Notes under the pieces: generated by a model
Databases searched by the model: none
What the model was told of the DNA's origin: nothing
Seen by the model: only the letters and a program-made list of their open reading frames with translations
Made by a program: the position numbers and the translations under genes
Part shown: positions 29,543 to 38,874 of the stretch, in pieces
How the letters are laid out: every line of letters starts with the position of its first letter
Position numbering within the stretch: the first letter of the stretch is position 1
Assembly (NCBI GenBank): GCA_050261415.1
Contig: JBLNDG010000025.1
Coordinates: forward strand, 1 to 40,128
Direction: 5' to 3'
DNA: 40,128 bases
Source: JBLNDG01 sp050261415
Lineage (GTDB): Bacteria > Bacillota > Clostridia > Lutisporales > Lutisporaceae

Positions 29543-32032
29543 CTATTTTCTCGGTATTTCTTCCATTGCATAGAACTCGACTACGTCCCCTTCTTTTATG
29601 TCGTTGAATTTTTCAAGGTTCAAACCGCATTCATAACCTGAGCTGACTTCCTTGACGTCATCCTTGAACCTCTTTAAGGATGCAAGCTTGCCTTCATGGA
29701 TTACTATACCATCCCTTATTACTCTTACATCACTGTTCCTGTTGAGCTTTCCGTCAGTTACATAGCAGCCTGCTATTGTTCCTATACTTGATACCTTGAA
29801 GGTTGTACGTACCTCTGCATGGCCTTGAACCACTTCCTTATACTCAGGTTCAAGCATACCCTTCATTGCTGCTTCCACGTCTTCTATTGCATTATATATA
29901 ACTCTATATAGTCTTATTTCTACATTATCCCTCTCTGCCAGAGCCTGAGCTGCAGGCTGCGGCCTGACGTTGAAGCCTATTATTATGGCATTGGAGGCTG
30001 ATGCAAACATTACATCAGTTTCAGTTATCGCACCAACACCGCCATGTATTGTCTTTACTTTTACTTCATCATTGCTCAGCCTTGACAGGGATTGCTTGAC
30101 AGCTTCCACTGAGCCCTGGACGTCAGCCTTAACTATTATATTCAACTCTTTTACATTACCTTCCTGTATCTGGCTGAACAGCTCGTCAAGGGAAACAGTC
30201 TGCTTGCTCTGAAGCTGCGCTTGTCTCTGTTTTTCTTTTCTTTTTTCTGCAACCGTCTTTGCTATTTTTTCATCTTCAACTACCTGGAAGACGTCACCGG
30301 CATCAGGAACCTCCGAAAGGCCCTGTATTTCCACAGGAGTTGAAGGGCCTGCCTTTTTAAGCCTCTTGCCTTTGTCATCAATCATTCCTCTGACTTTTCC
30401 AAAGGTATTTCCGACTACAAAAGCATCGCCAATCTCCAGGGTACCGCTTTGGATCAGAACTGTTGCCACAGGACCCTTGCCCTTATCAAGTTCAGCTTCT
30501 ATAACGGTTCCAAGAGCCATCTTGTTTGGATTGGCTTTGAGTTCCTGCATCTCTGCAACCAGAAGTATCATTTCAAGAAGATTGTCTATACCGGTTTTCT
30601 TTTTTGCAGAGACAGGTACGCAAATAGTGTCTCCGCCCCATTCCTCTGCTACAAGTCCATACTCGGTAAGCTCCTGCTTGACTTTGTCAGGATTAGCTCC
30701 CGTTTTATCAATTTTGTTGACTGCGACTATAATTGCAACATTTGCAGCCTTCGCGTGGTTGATAGCCTCTATTGTCTGGGGCATTACACCGTCATCAGCG
30801 GCAACTACCAGGACAACTATGTCTGTAACGTTTGCACCCCTTGCCCTCATAGCTGTAAATGCTTCATGACCCGGAGTATCAAGGAATGCAATCTTCTTAC
30901 CGTCTATGTTTACCGTGTATGCGCCTATGTGCTGTGTTATCCCGCCGGCTTCAGTAGCTATTACGTTTGTTTCCCTTATTGCATCCAGAAGGGAAGTCTT
31001 GCCGTGGTCAACATGGCCCATGATAGTAACTACAGGAGGACGCGGCTTCATATCCTCAGCCTTGTCTTCCTCAACCTTGAGAAGCACTTCTTCGCTTTCC
31101 TTATCTATCTGCTTCTCAACACCTACGCCGAATTCCTCACATATAAGAGAAGCAGTATCAAAATCAAGCTCCTGGTTTATTGTTGCCATTACACCGAGAA
31201 GAAGAAGCTTCTTTATAATCTCCGTAGCCTGCTTGCCGAGCTTCTCGCCCAAATCCTTGACAGATATTGTATCTCCTATTTTTATAGGCTTTTTGGGAAC
31301 GTGAACCTCTTCCTTCTTTACAGGTTCAGCTTCCTTTGGTTTGAATTTATTATTAAACTTAGCTCCATGCTGTTGATGCCTGTTCTGCATCTGCTGCTTG
31401 TTCTGAGGCTTCTTTCCTATTTTTTCAACCTTCGTAATTACTTCCTTATTGGACTTAACTGTTATTGTATCTTCATCGATTTCTTCTGTTCCTATAGTTC
31501 TCTTTGCCGGAACATTACCCGCCGACCTAACATCCTTTGCTGTCTGCTCCGGTCTCTGGGCAGGTCTAAAGCCAGGCCTTTGGTCATGTCTCTGCTCTGC
31601 TCTTTTCTCATACCTGTTATCCGTTCTTTTTTCAAAAGGTCTGTCAGGCTTTCTTTCGAAGCTGCCTTCTGTTCTTTGCTGTCTTTGTTCAGGTCTTGCA
31701 CCGCCCGATTGCGGTTTTTGTTCCGCCCTGTTCATTGGTTTCTGCTGGTTCTGCACCGGTCTTGCTGCCGGTGCCTGCTGCTTTTGTCCGCGGCTCTGAG
31801 ACGGTGTCTTTACTTCTGCAGCTGCCTTCTTTTCCGGCTCTTTTGCCATTTTTACAGGCTCCGGCTTTTTGTCCTTATTGGTATAGAAATCCTTTAATAC
31901 TTTCACATCGCCGTCCTCAAGGGAACTCATGTGATTATGGACATCTATTTTAAGCTCATGCGCCACGTTAATAAGCTCTTTGCTTTGTATACCCAGTTCT
32001 TTAGCAAGTTCATATATTCTTACTTTATTCAA
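29543..32032 (-). CDS. infB: Translation initiation factor IF-2
   Basis: IF-2 is the GTPase that brings initiator tRNA to the 30S subunit. 829 residues: an N-terminal IF2_N module (KVRIYELAKELGIQSKELI), then a low-complexity linker rich in Q, R, P and E (about 60-220, multiple R-P-E-Q and F-E-K-R units). A second IF2_N module follows, then the G domain with GHVDHGKTSLLDAI, DTPGHEAF and VNKIDK, and the C-terminal domains with GFNVRPQP. I chose the TTG at 32032 (MNKVRIYEL), 8 bases after GGGGG. It overlaps the end of ylxQ by 8 bp. Confidence 0.97.
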   Translation of the reverse strand: MNKVRIYELAKELGIQSKELINVAHELKIDVHNHMSSLEDGDVKVLKDFYTNKDKKPEPVKMAKEPEKKAAAEVKTPSQSRGQKQQAPAARPVQNQQKPMNRAEQKPQSGGARPEQRQQRTEGSFERKPDRPFEKRTDNRYEKRAEQRHDQRPGFRPAQRPEQTAKDVRSAGNVPAKRTIGTEEIDEDTITVKSNKEVITKVEKIGKKPQNKQQMQNRHQQHGAKFNNKFKPKEAEPVKKEEVHVPKKPIKIGDTISVKDLGEKLGKQATEIIKKLLLLGVMATINQELDFDTASLICEEFGVGVEKQIDKESEEVLLKVEEDKAEDMKPRPPVVTIMGHVDHGKTSLLDAIRETNVIATEAGGITQHIGAYTVNIDGKKIAFLDTPGHEAFTAMRARGANVTDIVVLVVAADDGVMPQTIEAINHAKAANVAIIVAVNKIDKTGANPDKVKQELTEYGLVAEEWGGDTICVPVSAKKKTGIDNLLEMILLVAEMQELKANPNKMALGTVIEAELDKGKGPVATVLIQSGTLEIGDAFVVGNTFGKVRGMIDDKGKRLKKAGPSTPVEIQGLSEVPDAGDVFQVVEDEKIAKTVAEKRKEKQRQAQLQSKQTVSLDELFSQIQEGNVKELNIIVKADVQGSVEAVKQSLSRLSNDEVKVKTIHGGVGAITETDVMFASASNAIIIGFNVRPQPAAQALAERDNVEIRLYRVIYNAIEDVEAAMKGMLEPEYKEVVQGHAEVRTTFKVSSIGTIAGCYVTDGKLNRNSDVRVIRDGIVIHEGKLASLKRFKDDVKEVSSGYECGLNLEKFNDIKEGDVVEFYAMEEIPRK

Positions 32033-32366
32033 GTAGTTCACCCCCAGGTTTCTCTTTTTTAATCCCATCTGCAACCATCATTTCCTTAAGGCTCCTGCCA
32101 AAATTATCATCAGTAATGCCGATTACCGATCTTTCACTTTTTCCCATGGACGCTCCAAGCTGCTCCTTGGATCCCCATATACTTTTTTCTACTTTATAAT
32201 ACTCTGCAGCATTTTTGAATCTCTTGTGCGTGTTTTTCGATGCATCCTCCGAAATGATCAGAAGCTTTACCTTACCGCTTCTGATGGCATTTCTGACTGG
32301 GTCTTCTCCTGACACTACCCTTCCTGCTTTATAAGCAAGGCCTATCATTGAATAAATCTTATTCAT
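32025..32366 (-). CDS. ylxQ: L7Ae/L30e-like ribosomal protein YlxQ
   Basis: A 113-residue RNA-binding protein of the L7Ae fold, with AYKAGRVVSGEDPVRNAIRSG near 11-31 and KLLIISEDASKNTHKRF near 34-50. In this family it may bind kink-turn RNA; its cellular role is unclear. It is always found between ylxR and infB. The ATG overlaps ylxR by 8 bp, and the 3' end overlaps infB. Confidence 0.9.
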   Translation of the reverse strand: MNKIYSMIGLAYKAGRVVSGEDPVRNAIRSGKVKLLIISEDASKNTHKRFKNAAEYYKVEKSIWGSKEQLGASMGKSERSVIGITDDNFGRSLKEMMVADGIKKEKPGGELLE

Positions 32367-32631
32367 TCTGCTGCAGCTGCTCCCTTAATTTATTGAATAC
32401 CTCAGCATCAACAGGAGCTTCCAATGCTTTTTCCACTCTTTTTGCCTTAACCGCACTCTCAAGACAGCTAAGGCTGGGGCATATATAGCATCCCCTGCCG
32501 GGAGCCTTTCCCGCTTTGTCAATATCTACCTTACCCTCCGGGCTTCTCACTATCCTTATCAATTCCTTCTTAGGTTTCATTTCATTACATCCAAGACATT
32601 TCCTGAGAGGTATCTTCCTTTTTTTGAGCAT
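32359..32631 (-). CDS. ylxR: RNA-binding protein YlxR (RnpM-like)
   Basis: 90 residues with the two family signatures, RKCLGCNEMKPKKELIRIVR (residues 9-28) and GRGCYICPSLSCLESAVK (44-61). The DUF448 fold binds RNA; in Bacillus a relative has been described as a regulator of RNase P and of gene expression. The ATG follows AAAGGAGG. It sits between nusA and ylxQ in the conserved operon. Confidence 0.93.
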   Translation of the reverse strand: MLKKRKIPLRKCLGCNEMKPKKELIRIVRSPEGKVDIDKAGKAPGRGCYICPSLSCLESAVKAKRVEKALEAPVDAEVFNKLREQLQQNE

Positions 32632-32646
32632 TGCCCTCAGCCTCCT

Positions 32647-33687
32647 TTAAGTAGCGGAAACCTGCGATTGACTCTTTATATCAATCTTCCATCCTGTAAG
32701 TTTGGCAGCCAGTCTTGCGTTCTGCCCTTCCTTGCCTATGGCGAGTGAAAGCTGAGAATCCCCTACTACTACTCTTGCCGCATTATGCTCCTTGTCAATA
32801 TCCACATTTATAACCTTTGCAGGGCTTAATGCACTTCCGACAAATACTACAGGGTCTTCATTCCACTCGATAATATCTATTTTTTCTCCCTTAAGCTCAT
32901 CAACAATAACCTGGACCCTCTGTCCCCGCTGGCCTACACAGGCACCAACGGCATCTATGTTTTCATCATGAGAATAAACAGCTATTTTTGTCCTTGAACC
33001 CGCTTCCCTTGCAATACTCTTTATTTCTACAATTCCGCTTTGTATTTCCGGTACTTCAAGCTCAAAGAGCCTCTTTACAAGTCCCGGATGAGTTCTTGAC
33101 AAAACTATCTGCGGACCTTTTGTAGTCTTTTTTACTTCAACTATATATGTCTTTATCCTGTCTCCGATATTGTATACTTCCCCGGGGGTCTGTTCACTCT
33201 GTCCAAGTACCGCTTCAGTCTTTCCAAGGTCGATGAACACATTGTTCTTTTCTTTTCTCTGAACAAGTCCTGTAACTATCTCATTTTCCCGGCTTATGTA
33301 TTCATCGAATATTATTCCTCTTTCAGCTTCCCTGATTCTTTGAACAACAACCTGCTTTGCAGTCTGTGCGGCAATTCTTCCAAAATTCTTAGGGGTCACT
33401 TTTTTCTCAACCACATCACCGATTTCGTAGCTCTTGCTGATAGCTTTAGCCTCTTCCAGGCTTATCTGCAACAAGTCATTTTCAACCTCTTCCGATACGG
33501 TCTTTAACGCGAATACTTCCACTTCTCCCGTTTCCCTATTGATTGTTACCTTTACATTCTGTGAGGTTCCGAAGTTCTTTTTATAAGCTGAAACCAGTGC
33601 CACATCGATTGCATCAATCAGAAGGTCTTTTGATACTCCCTTTTCTTTTGCTATTTGCTCCAATGCCTGGAGAAATTCTCCATTCAT
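32647..33687 (-). CDS. nusA: Transcription termination/antitermination protein NusA
   Basis: NusA binds RNA polymerase and controls pausing and termination. 346 residues: the N-terminal polymerase-binding domain, an S1 domain (IVTGLVQRKEKNNVFIDLGK near 137-156), and two KH domains (VDAVGACVGQRGQRVQ-like near 237, and LAIGKEGQNARLAAKLTGWK near 318). It is of the short Firmicute type without acidic repeats. The ATG follows a strong GGAGGGAG. It is preceded by the two-hairpin repeat copy 2 in its transcribed strand. Confidence 0.97.
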   Translation of the reverse strand: MNGEFLQALEQIAKEKGVSKDLLIDAIDVALVSAYKKNFGTSQNVKVTINRETGEVEVFALKTVSEEVENDLLQISLEEAKAISKSYEIGDVVEKKVTPKNFGRIAAQTAKQVVVQRIREAERGIIFDEYISRENEIVTGLVQRKEKNNVFIDLGKTEAVLGQSEQTPGEVYNIGDRIKTYIVEVKKTTKGPQIVLSRTHPGLVKRLFELEVPEIQSGIVEIKSIAREAGSRTKIAVYSHDENIDAVGACVGQRGQRVQVIVDELKGEKIDIIEWNEDPVVFVGSALSPAKVINVDIDKEHNAARVVVGDSQLSLAIGKEGQNARLAAKLTGWKIDIKSQSQVSAT

Positions 33688-33722
33688 CTTTACTCCCTCC
33701 CGTTCCTGTTTATTCTTTATAT

Positions 33723-33784
33723 AAAAGCTCGGAGGTATCGAACCTCCTCGCTTTTGACTGATTCTACTTTGGTAGAATGTCCAC
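33723..33784 (-). repeat. Two-hairpin repeat, copy 2 (rimP-nusA gap)
   Basis: 62 bp in the sense orientation of the operon, starting 4 bp after the rimP coding end. Hairpin 1 is ATTCTAC-CAAA-GTAGAAT. Hairpin 2 is AAAAGC, GA, GGAGGT, loop TCGAT, ACCTCC, GA, GCTTTT. The first 34 bases are identical to copy 1 at 16250-16283. It fills most of the 100-bp rimP-nusA gap and would be part of the operon mRNA. Confidence 0.88.
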
Positions 33785-33787
33785 TAA

Positions 33788-34249
33788 TCAAAATTTGATT
33801 GCCGGTTTTATTATGGCAATAGAATTTTTTTCAATCTCAAAGGTCTTTCCCTCGGCTTCTATAATTACTTTATCTTCCGTATATCCCTTTAACAAACCCT
33901 CTATGGCCTTTTTCCCGTCTATTGCTGAAAAAAGCTTGACTTCAACGTTTTTTCCAAGGCTTTTCCGGTAATCTCTTTCGGTTTTCAGTGGTCTTTCAAT
34001 ACCTGGCGAGGATACTTCAAATATATAGGAATGATCTATCGGGTCCGCTTCATCCAGAAGATCGCTTACTTCTTCACTGACTGCCTGGCAATCGTCAACT
34101 GTTATCCCGCCCTCTTTGTCGATATATATCCTTAGGTACCAGTCAGCTCCTTCCTTTTTATACTCTATCTCAACCAGCTCAAAGTTGTACCTGTCTATAA
34201 CCGGCTTTGCCAGTTTATAAACCACATCCTCAACTTTTCTCTTTGTCAT
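33788..34249 (-). CDS. rimP: Ribosome maturation factor RimP
   Basis: RimP helps 30S subunit assembly. 153 residues, normal length, with KLAKPVIDRYNFELVEIEYK near 13-32, WYLRIYIDKEGGITVDDCQA near 38-57, and YIFEVSSPGIERPLK near 78-92. The last motif is diagnostic. I chose the ATG at 34249, which follows AAGGAG; the longer open frame upstream lies in the leader. It is the first gene of the rimP-nusA-ylxR-ylxQ-infB-rbfA-nrnA-truB-ribF operon. Confidence 0.96.
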   Translation of the reverse strand: MTKRKVEDVVYKLAKPVIDRYNFELVEIEYKKEGADWYLRIYIDKEGGITVDDCQAVSEEVSDLLDEADPIDHSYIFEVSSPGIERPLKTERDYRKSLGKNVEVKLFSAIDGKKAIEGLLKGYTEDKVIIEAEGKTFEIEKNSIAIIKPAIKF

Positions 34250-34365
34250 GTGAATTCTCCTTTTATTTCTAGTTTTACTTATTGTTTTATATTTATACCC
34301 GGGCAGCACTCATAGCTTGAAACAACCCGGAATGAATACCTGAATTTATATCCTATTAATACGAA

Positions 34366-34385
34366 AGAGTGGGATTGCCCACTCT
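34366..34385 (-). other. Hairpin in the rimP leader
   Basis: AGAGTGGG pairs with CCCACTCT around a 4-base loop; TTTCG follows on the minus strand. A second, looser hairpin with CCGGG/CCCGG arms lies closer to rimP (34300-34330). The leader of about 190 bases could attenuate the operon, which is notable since NusA is encoded in it. Otherwise the 34250-34504 gap holds only the promoter. Confidence 0.6.
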
Positions 34386-34448
34386 AATCTTGTTAAGTCA
34401 TCTGGTAATTTCTGCATTTTATTACAGTCCTGCCTATTTACCAGAACA

Positions 34449-34477
34449 ATTATAACACTCTTTACCACTTCTTGCAA
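34449..34477 (-). promoter_or_regulatory. Sigma-A promoter of the rimP-nusA-infB operon
   Basis: Minus strand: TTGCAA (34477-34472), 17-bp spacer ending in TGT, perfect TATAAT (34454-34449), so also an extended -10. It lies right after polC. Confidence 0.82.
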
Positions 34478-34504
34478 GTTCAATGTTTTCCAAAGCAAAT
34501 AAAT

Positions 34505-37500
34505 TTAAGCCTCCAGCCCCAGGTCAGTGCAGAACAGACTGAGCTGGTTGTTCTCCGGCAGACCCTTTAAGGAACCATGCTCCTTAAGTATTTCTACTAC
34601 TGTTTTTGATACCTTTGCTCTTTCCCTTAAGTCGTCGATGGATATAAAGGGTGATTCCTGCCTTACATTTACTATGCTTTGAGCTGCACTTGCCCCAACT
34701 CCCTGCAGGGCATTTATCGGTGGAAGAATTCCTTCTTCCGTCACTATGAACTTCCCGGCATCTGATTTGTACAAATCCACCGGCAGCAGCTTGATACCCC
34801 TCAGATACATTTCATATACTACTTCCAGCAGTATCATAAGGTTTTTTTCCTTTGTAGTTGCATTATTCCCCAATCTATCGATTTCTATCCATTTTGCCTT
34901 AACTGCATCCTTCCCTTTTACAAGGAGGTCCGCATCAAAATCATCCAGCTTTACGGTAAAAAAGGTTGCATAGAAGGCGGCAGGGTAATAAACCTTATAA
35001 TATGCCACCCGGAAGGACATCATTACGTAAGCTGTCGCATGGGCTTTGGGGAATAGATACTTAACCGTCTTGCAGGATTCAATGTACCAATCTGGAACCT
35101 TCTGTTCCCTCATAGCTTCTTCCTGTTCCGGAGTCAGGCCCTTGCCCTTTCTTACGTTTTCCGCAGTCTTGAACGCAGTTTTCGGCTTGACACCGCTGTA
35201 TATCAAATAAAGCATTATATCGTCTCTTGTTGATATGACCTCTTTCAGTGTGGCAGTTCCATTCCTTATAAGGTCCTGTGCATTGTTCAGCCACACGTCC
35301 GTGCCGTGGGACAGACCGGCAATCCTCACAAGCTCTGCAAAAGTGCTTGGCTGTGTATCCATAAGCATCTGTCTTACGAATTTAGTTCCGAATTCAGGTA
35401 TTCCCAGGCTTCCAACCTTGCAGTCAATGTCTTCAAGACTCACTCCCAGAGCCTCCGAGGATGTAAAAAGACTCATGGTCTTCCTGTCGTCCAAAGGCAC
35501 GTCATTTACATTAAATCCTGTAAGATCCTCCAGCATCCTGATTATTGACGGCACATCATGGCCGAGTATGTCAAGCTTTAAAAGCCTCCCGCTTATTGAA
35601 TGGTAGTCAAAATGCGTCGTGATTATGCTGGAGTCGTTATCATCTGCCGGATGCTGTATCGGGGTGAAATTATATATATCAGTGTAGTTCGGTACAATCA
35701 TAACTCCGCCCGGGTGCTGCCCCGTTGTTCTCTTTATTCCGGTACAGCCCTTCACCAGCCTGTTCATTTCCGCGCTGCTTACCTTGATTCCCTTTTCTTC
35801 ATAGTATTTTTTTATAAAGCCGTAAGCGGTTTTCTCAGCTATTGTACCTATTGTACCGGCTCTGAACACATAACCTTTACCGAAAAGCTCCTCGGTGTAT
35901 TTGTGTGCCTCAGGCTGGTATTCACCGGCGAAGTTCAAGTCAATATCAGGCTCCTTATCCCCTTCAAAGCCCAGGAATATTTCAAAGGGTATGTCATGCC
36001 CGTCCTTCTTGAGCCTTGTACCGCACTCAGGACAATCCTTATCCGGAAGGTCAGCGCCTGAACCAATGGAACCATCCGTATAGAAATATGAATACTTGCA
36101 TTTTGGGCACAGGTAATGCGGCGGCAGAGCGTTGACCTCCGTAATGTCACACATGTGTGCAACAAGAGAAGAGCCTACGGAGCCCCTGGAGCCTACCAGG
36201 TATCCATCGCTCAGAGACTTTGTTACAAGCTTCTGGGCTATAACGTACAAAACCGCATATCCATTGTTTATAATTGAATTAAGCTCCTTTTCCAACCTTT
36301 TCTCTACAACTTCGGGAAGGACATCCCCGTACATCTCATGGGCTTTTTTCATGGTCATGCTTCTTATTTGTTCTTCCGAGCCTTCTATTTTTGGCGGGTA
36401 TGTCTCTTCAGGTATAGGTATTATATCTTCTATCTGCTCAAGAATTTTGTTCGTGTTTGTCACAACCACCTCATAGGCTTTTTCTTCGCCGAGATAGCTG
36501 AATTCCTTTAGCATTTCGTCCGTTGTCTTAAAATATAAAGGTGCCTGCTCATCGGCGTCCGAGTAACCCTGCCCAGCCATGATTATGCGCCTGTAAATCT
36601 CATCTTCCGGTTCCAAAAAGTGCACATCCCCCGTAGCCACTACAGGCTTGCCAAGCTTTTGGCCCAATTCAATGATTTTCCTGTTTATGTTTTCAAGCTC
36701 GGCAACACTTCCCAGCTTCCCTGTTCTCAGCAAAAATTCATTGTTGCCGTTTGGCTGAATCTCCAGATAGTCATAAAACCTGGCTCTTTCCATCAATGTA
36801 TTTTCATCTGCATTGTTAATTATACTCCTGAATATTTCTCCTGCCTCACAGGCCGAGCCTATTATAAGACCTTCCCGATGCTGCATCAGTACGCTCTTCA
36901 GTGTCCGCGGCTTCTTGTAAAAATAGTTCAGGTGTGCAAGGGATATCAGTTTATACAAATTCTTAAGCCCTGTCATGTTCTTCGCAAGTATGATCATGTG
37001 ATAGGAATCTGAGGTTTTATAATTTACACCCTGCCCTACAAGGCTGTTTATATCGTCGACATTGGTTATACCTCTTTCCGCCATAATCCCCATGAATTTA
37101 TCAAATATACCTGCTGCAGCTTCAGCATCATCAGTTGCCCTATGATGGTTCTCAAGCTTGACTCCCAGGTGCTCGCAAATCAGGTTAAGCTTGTGCCTTT
37201 TCAGCTCCGGCAGCAGAGTTCTTGATAGCTGAAGCGTGTCTATGACAGAGTTTTCTACTGTGAGGCCGAGCTCAGCTGCCTTGGCCTTAATGAAACCGCT
37301 GTCAAAGCTTGCATTATGGGCAACCAGAGGACAATCCCCAACAAATTCAAGGAATCTCGGCAGTACTTCCTTTATTATCTCCTTATCTTTCACCAGTTCA
37401 TCTGTAATGCCTGTAAGCTTTATTATGTTCTCCGGTATCTTTATTTCGGGATTTATAAGCTCCGAGAACGTATCCAGCACCTTTCCGCTTTTTATTCTCA

Positions 37501-38779
37501 CTGCACCTATTTCCGTAATTCTGTCATGAAAGGGTGAAAGTCCTGTGGTTTCAATGTCAAATACTACAAATTCCTCATCGAAGCCCCATTTTCTTGAATT
37601 GTACACTATTGGGATACCGTCATTTACAAAATAACCTTCTACACCGTAAATCACCTTTACTCCAAGTTTTTTTGAAGTTTCGAATGCCTCAGGAAAGGCT
37701 TGAACAACACCGTGGTCTGTTATTGCAATAGCCTTGTGCCCCCACTGCTTTGCCCTTTTTATAAGGTCAGAGGCCGAGCAGATCCCGTCCATTGTGCTCA
37801 TACCAGTATGGGCATGGAGCTCTACTCTTTTCTCCTCCGAAACATCATGCCGTATTTCTTTTTCAACCTCTATTATATTTGTAGGGAATATAACAAGTTC
37901 TTTGATGTACTGGTCATACTGTATATCCCCTTTTATTTTTACATACCTGTCGTCAATTATATTTTCAACCAGCTTAGCTGTATCGTTTTCATCCCTGATA
38001 AATATTTTGGCGGTAATTGAATTCGTATTGTCCGTTACGTTGAATATTATTATGGTCTTTCCATTGTTTAAGGTCTTTACCTCTTTATTAAAGATACTGC
38101 CCTGGATTGTCACCCGTCCCGAGTCTTCCGTTATGCCGGAAATGCTTACAGGGGTATCGCCAAAAGGCCTTCCCATAATGACCTTATCCTTCTGTTCCGG
38201 GTCTTTCCCCTTGCTATTCTTATTATTAGTCTTCAATGCTTCGATAACTATTTTGTTTTCTTCTTCCTGGTAGCTTTTTATGTATTCTTCAGCATCCTGC
38301 TTTTCGGTCTCGTTGTACTTTACCATTACCCTTGAATTTAGGTTAAAATAGTCATTTATGTACTGCTCCACCAATTCACCGAACTTTTTTGACGTAAGAT
38401 AAATTGCGGCTTCCTTTGTTGTTACCGTAATATATATTATGTTATTTTCAACGCTTACAACCGTATCCTTGAGAAAACCGGTGAAAGCAGGGCTGCTGCT
38501 TACAATATAATCCTTCAAATCCGTCCAGTGAGTATTTATAAACTCTTCAGGACCCAGTTCAACATCCGAGCCACTGATTGTTATCCTTGCCCTGTTCAAG
38601 CCGAAATGGCCCGAAATTTCCTCTTCTATCCGTGAAACCTCTGAAATGGAAATAAGGGATTTAAGCTTTACTATGAGCTCCCATTCCTTTGCCTTTTTCA
38701 TAACCTTTATTTTTTTTAGTTCGAACTTGTCCCCAAATTGCCCGAGAAATTCCCCTTGCAACTTCATATCATTCTGCAT
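34505..38779 (-). CDS. polC: DNA polymerase III alpha subunit, PolC type
   Basis: The replicative polymerase of low-GC Gram-positives, with its own proofreading exonuclease. 1,424 residues in the PolC order: N-terminal domains, an OB fold (about 205-300), and a PHP domain starting at VELHAHTGMSTMDG near 319. The inserted DnaQ-like exonuclease has FDIETTGLSPFHDRITEIGA near 407 with later HNASFDSGF and HHRATDDAEAA. The polymerase core has VGSRGSVGSSLVAHM and EPDIDLNFAGEY, a zinc-binding C-x2-C/C-x2-C segment (CPKC, CPEC), and a helix-hairpin-helix region near the end. I chose the ATG at 38779 because GGAGG precedes it by 5 bases; in-frame starts up to 38872 lie in repetitive upstream sequence. 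Confidence 0.98.
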   Translation of the reverse strand: MQNDMKLQGEFLGQFGDKFELKKIKVMKKAKEWELIVKLKSLISISEVSRIEEEISGHFGLNRARITISGSDVELGPEEFINTHWTDLKDYIVSSSPAFTGFLKDTVVSVENNIIYITVTTKEAAIYLTSKKFGELVEQYINDYFNLNSRVMVKYNETEKQDAEEYIKSYQEEENKIVIEALKTNNKNSKGKDPEQKDKVIMGRPFGDTPVSISGITEDSGRVTIQGSIFNKEVKTLNNGKTIIIFNVTDNTNSITAKIFIRDENDTAKLVENIIDDRYVKIKGDIQYDQYIKELVIFPTNIIEVEKEIRHDVSEEKRVELHAHTGMSTMDGICSASDLIKRAKQWGHKAIAITDHGVVQAFPEAFETSKKLGVKVIYGVEGYFVNDGIPIVYNSRKWGFDEEFVVFDIETTGLSPFHDRITEIGAVRIKSGKVLDTFSELINPEIKIPENIIKLTGITDELVKDKEIIKEVLPRFLEFVGDCPLVAHNASFDSGFIKAKAAELGLTVENSVIDTLQLSRTLLPELKRHKLNLICEHLGVKLENHHRATDDAEAAAGIFDKFMGIMAERGITNVDDINSLVGQGVNYKTSDSYHMIILAKNMTGLKNLYKLISLAHLNYFYKKPRTLKSVLMQHREGLIIGSACEAGEIFRSIINNADENTLMERARFYDYLEIQPNGNNEFLLRTGKLGSVAELENINRKIIELGQKLGKPVVATGDVHFLEPEDEIYRRIIMAGQGYSDADEQAPLYFKTTDEMLKEFSYLGEEKAYEVVVTNTNKILEQIEDIIPIPEETYPPKIEGSEEQIRSMTMKKAHEMYGDVLPEVVEKRLEKELNSIINNGYAVLYVIAQKLVTKSLSDGYLVGSRGSVGSSLVAHMCDITEVNALPPHYLCPKCKYSYFYTDGSIGSGADLPDKDCPECGTRLKKDGHDIPFEIFLGFEGDKEPDIDLNFAGEYQPEAHKYTEELFGKGYVFRAGTIGTIAEKTAYGFIKKYYEEKGIKVSSAEMNRLVKGCTGIKRTTGQHPGGVMIVPNYTDIYNFTPIQHPADDNDSSIITTHFDYHSISGRLLKLDILGHDVPSIIRMLEDLTGFNVNDVPLDDRKTMSLFTSSEALGVSLEDIDCKVGSLGIPEFGTKFVRQMLMDTQPSTFAELVRIAGLSHGTDVWLNNAQDLIRNGTATLKEVISTRDDIMLYLIYSGVKPKTAFKTAENVRKGKGLTPEQEEAMREQKVPDWYIESCKTVKYLFPKAHATAYVMMSFRVAYYKVYYPAAFYATFFTVKLDDFDADLLVKGKDAVKAKWIEIDRLGNNATTKEKNLMILLEVVYEMYLRGIKLLPVDLYKSDAGKFIVTEEGILPPINALQGVGASAAQSIVNVRQESPFISIDDLRERAKVSKTVVEILKEHGSLKGLPENNQLSLFCTDLGLEA

Positions 38780-38823
38780 AGTGACCTCCGTGTATTCCGC
38801 AACGTAAGGCATGGTCCTTATAA

Positions 38824-38870
38824 ATGCTTCGAAGCATAACATGCAACCTATTGCCCATTGCCTATTGCCC
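38824..38870. repeat. Palindrome and short tandem repeat before polC
   Basis: ATGCTTCGAAGCAT (38824-38837) is a perfect 14-bp palindrome. CCTATTGCCC occurs twice at a 14-bp period (38847-38856 and 38861-38870). They lie between the glycosyltransferase stop and the polC start and argue against a polC start this far upstream. Confidence 0.7.
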
Positions 38871-38874
38871 AAGT

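Noticed and set aside
31449..31799. Short repeats in the infB linker region as a CRISPR-like or tandem-repeat array
   Set aside because: They are codon repeats of the low-complexity R-P-E-Q / F-E-K-R linker, inside the open frame; no regular spacer pattern.
30449..31897. Plus-strand open frame of 482 codons opposite infB
   Set aside because: It mirrors the repetitive Q/R-rich linker and G domain of infB and has a nonsensical Cys/Leu-rich composition; not a gene.
38780..38872. N-terminal extension of PolC by 31 residues
   Set aside because: The upstream in-frame codons fall in a palindrome and a tandem repeat, have no ribosome binding site and do not resemble PolC; GGAGG precedes the ATG at 38779.
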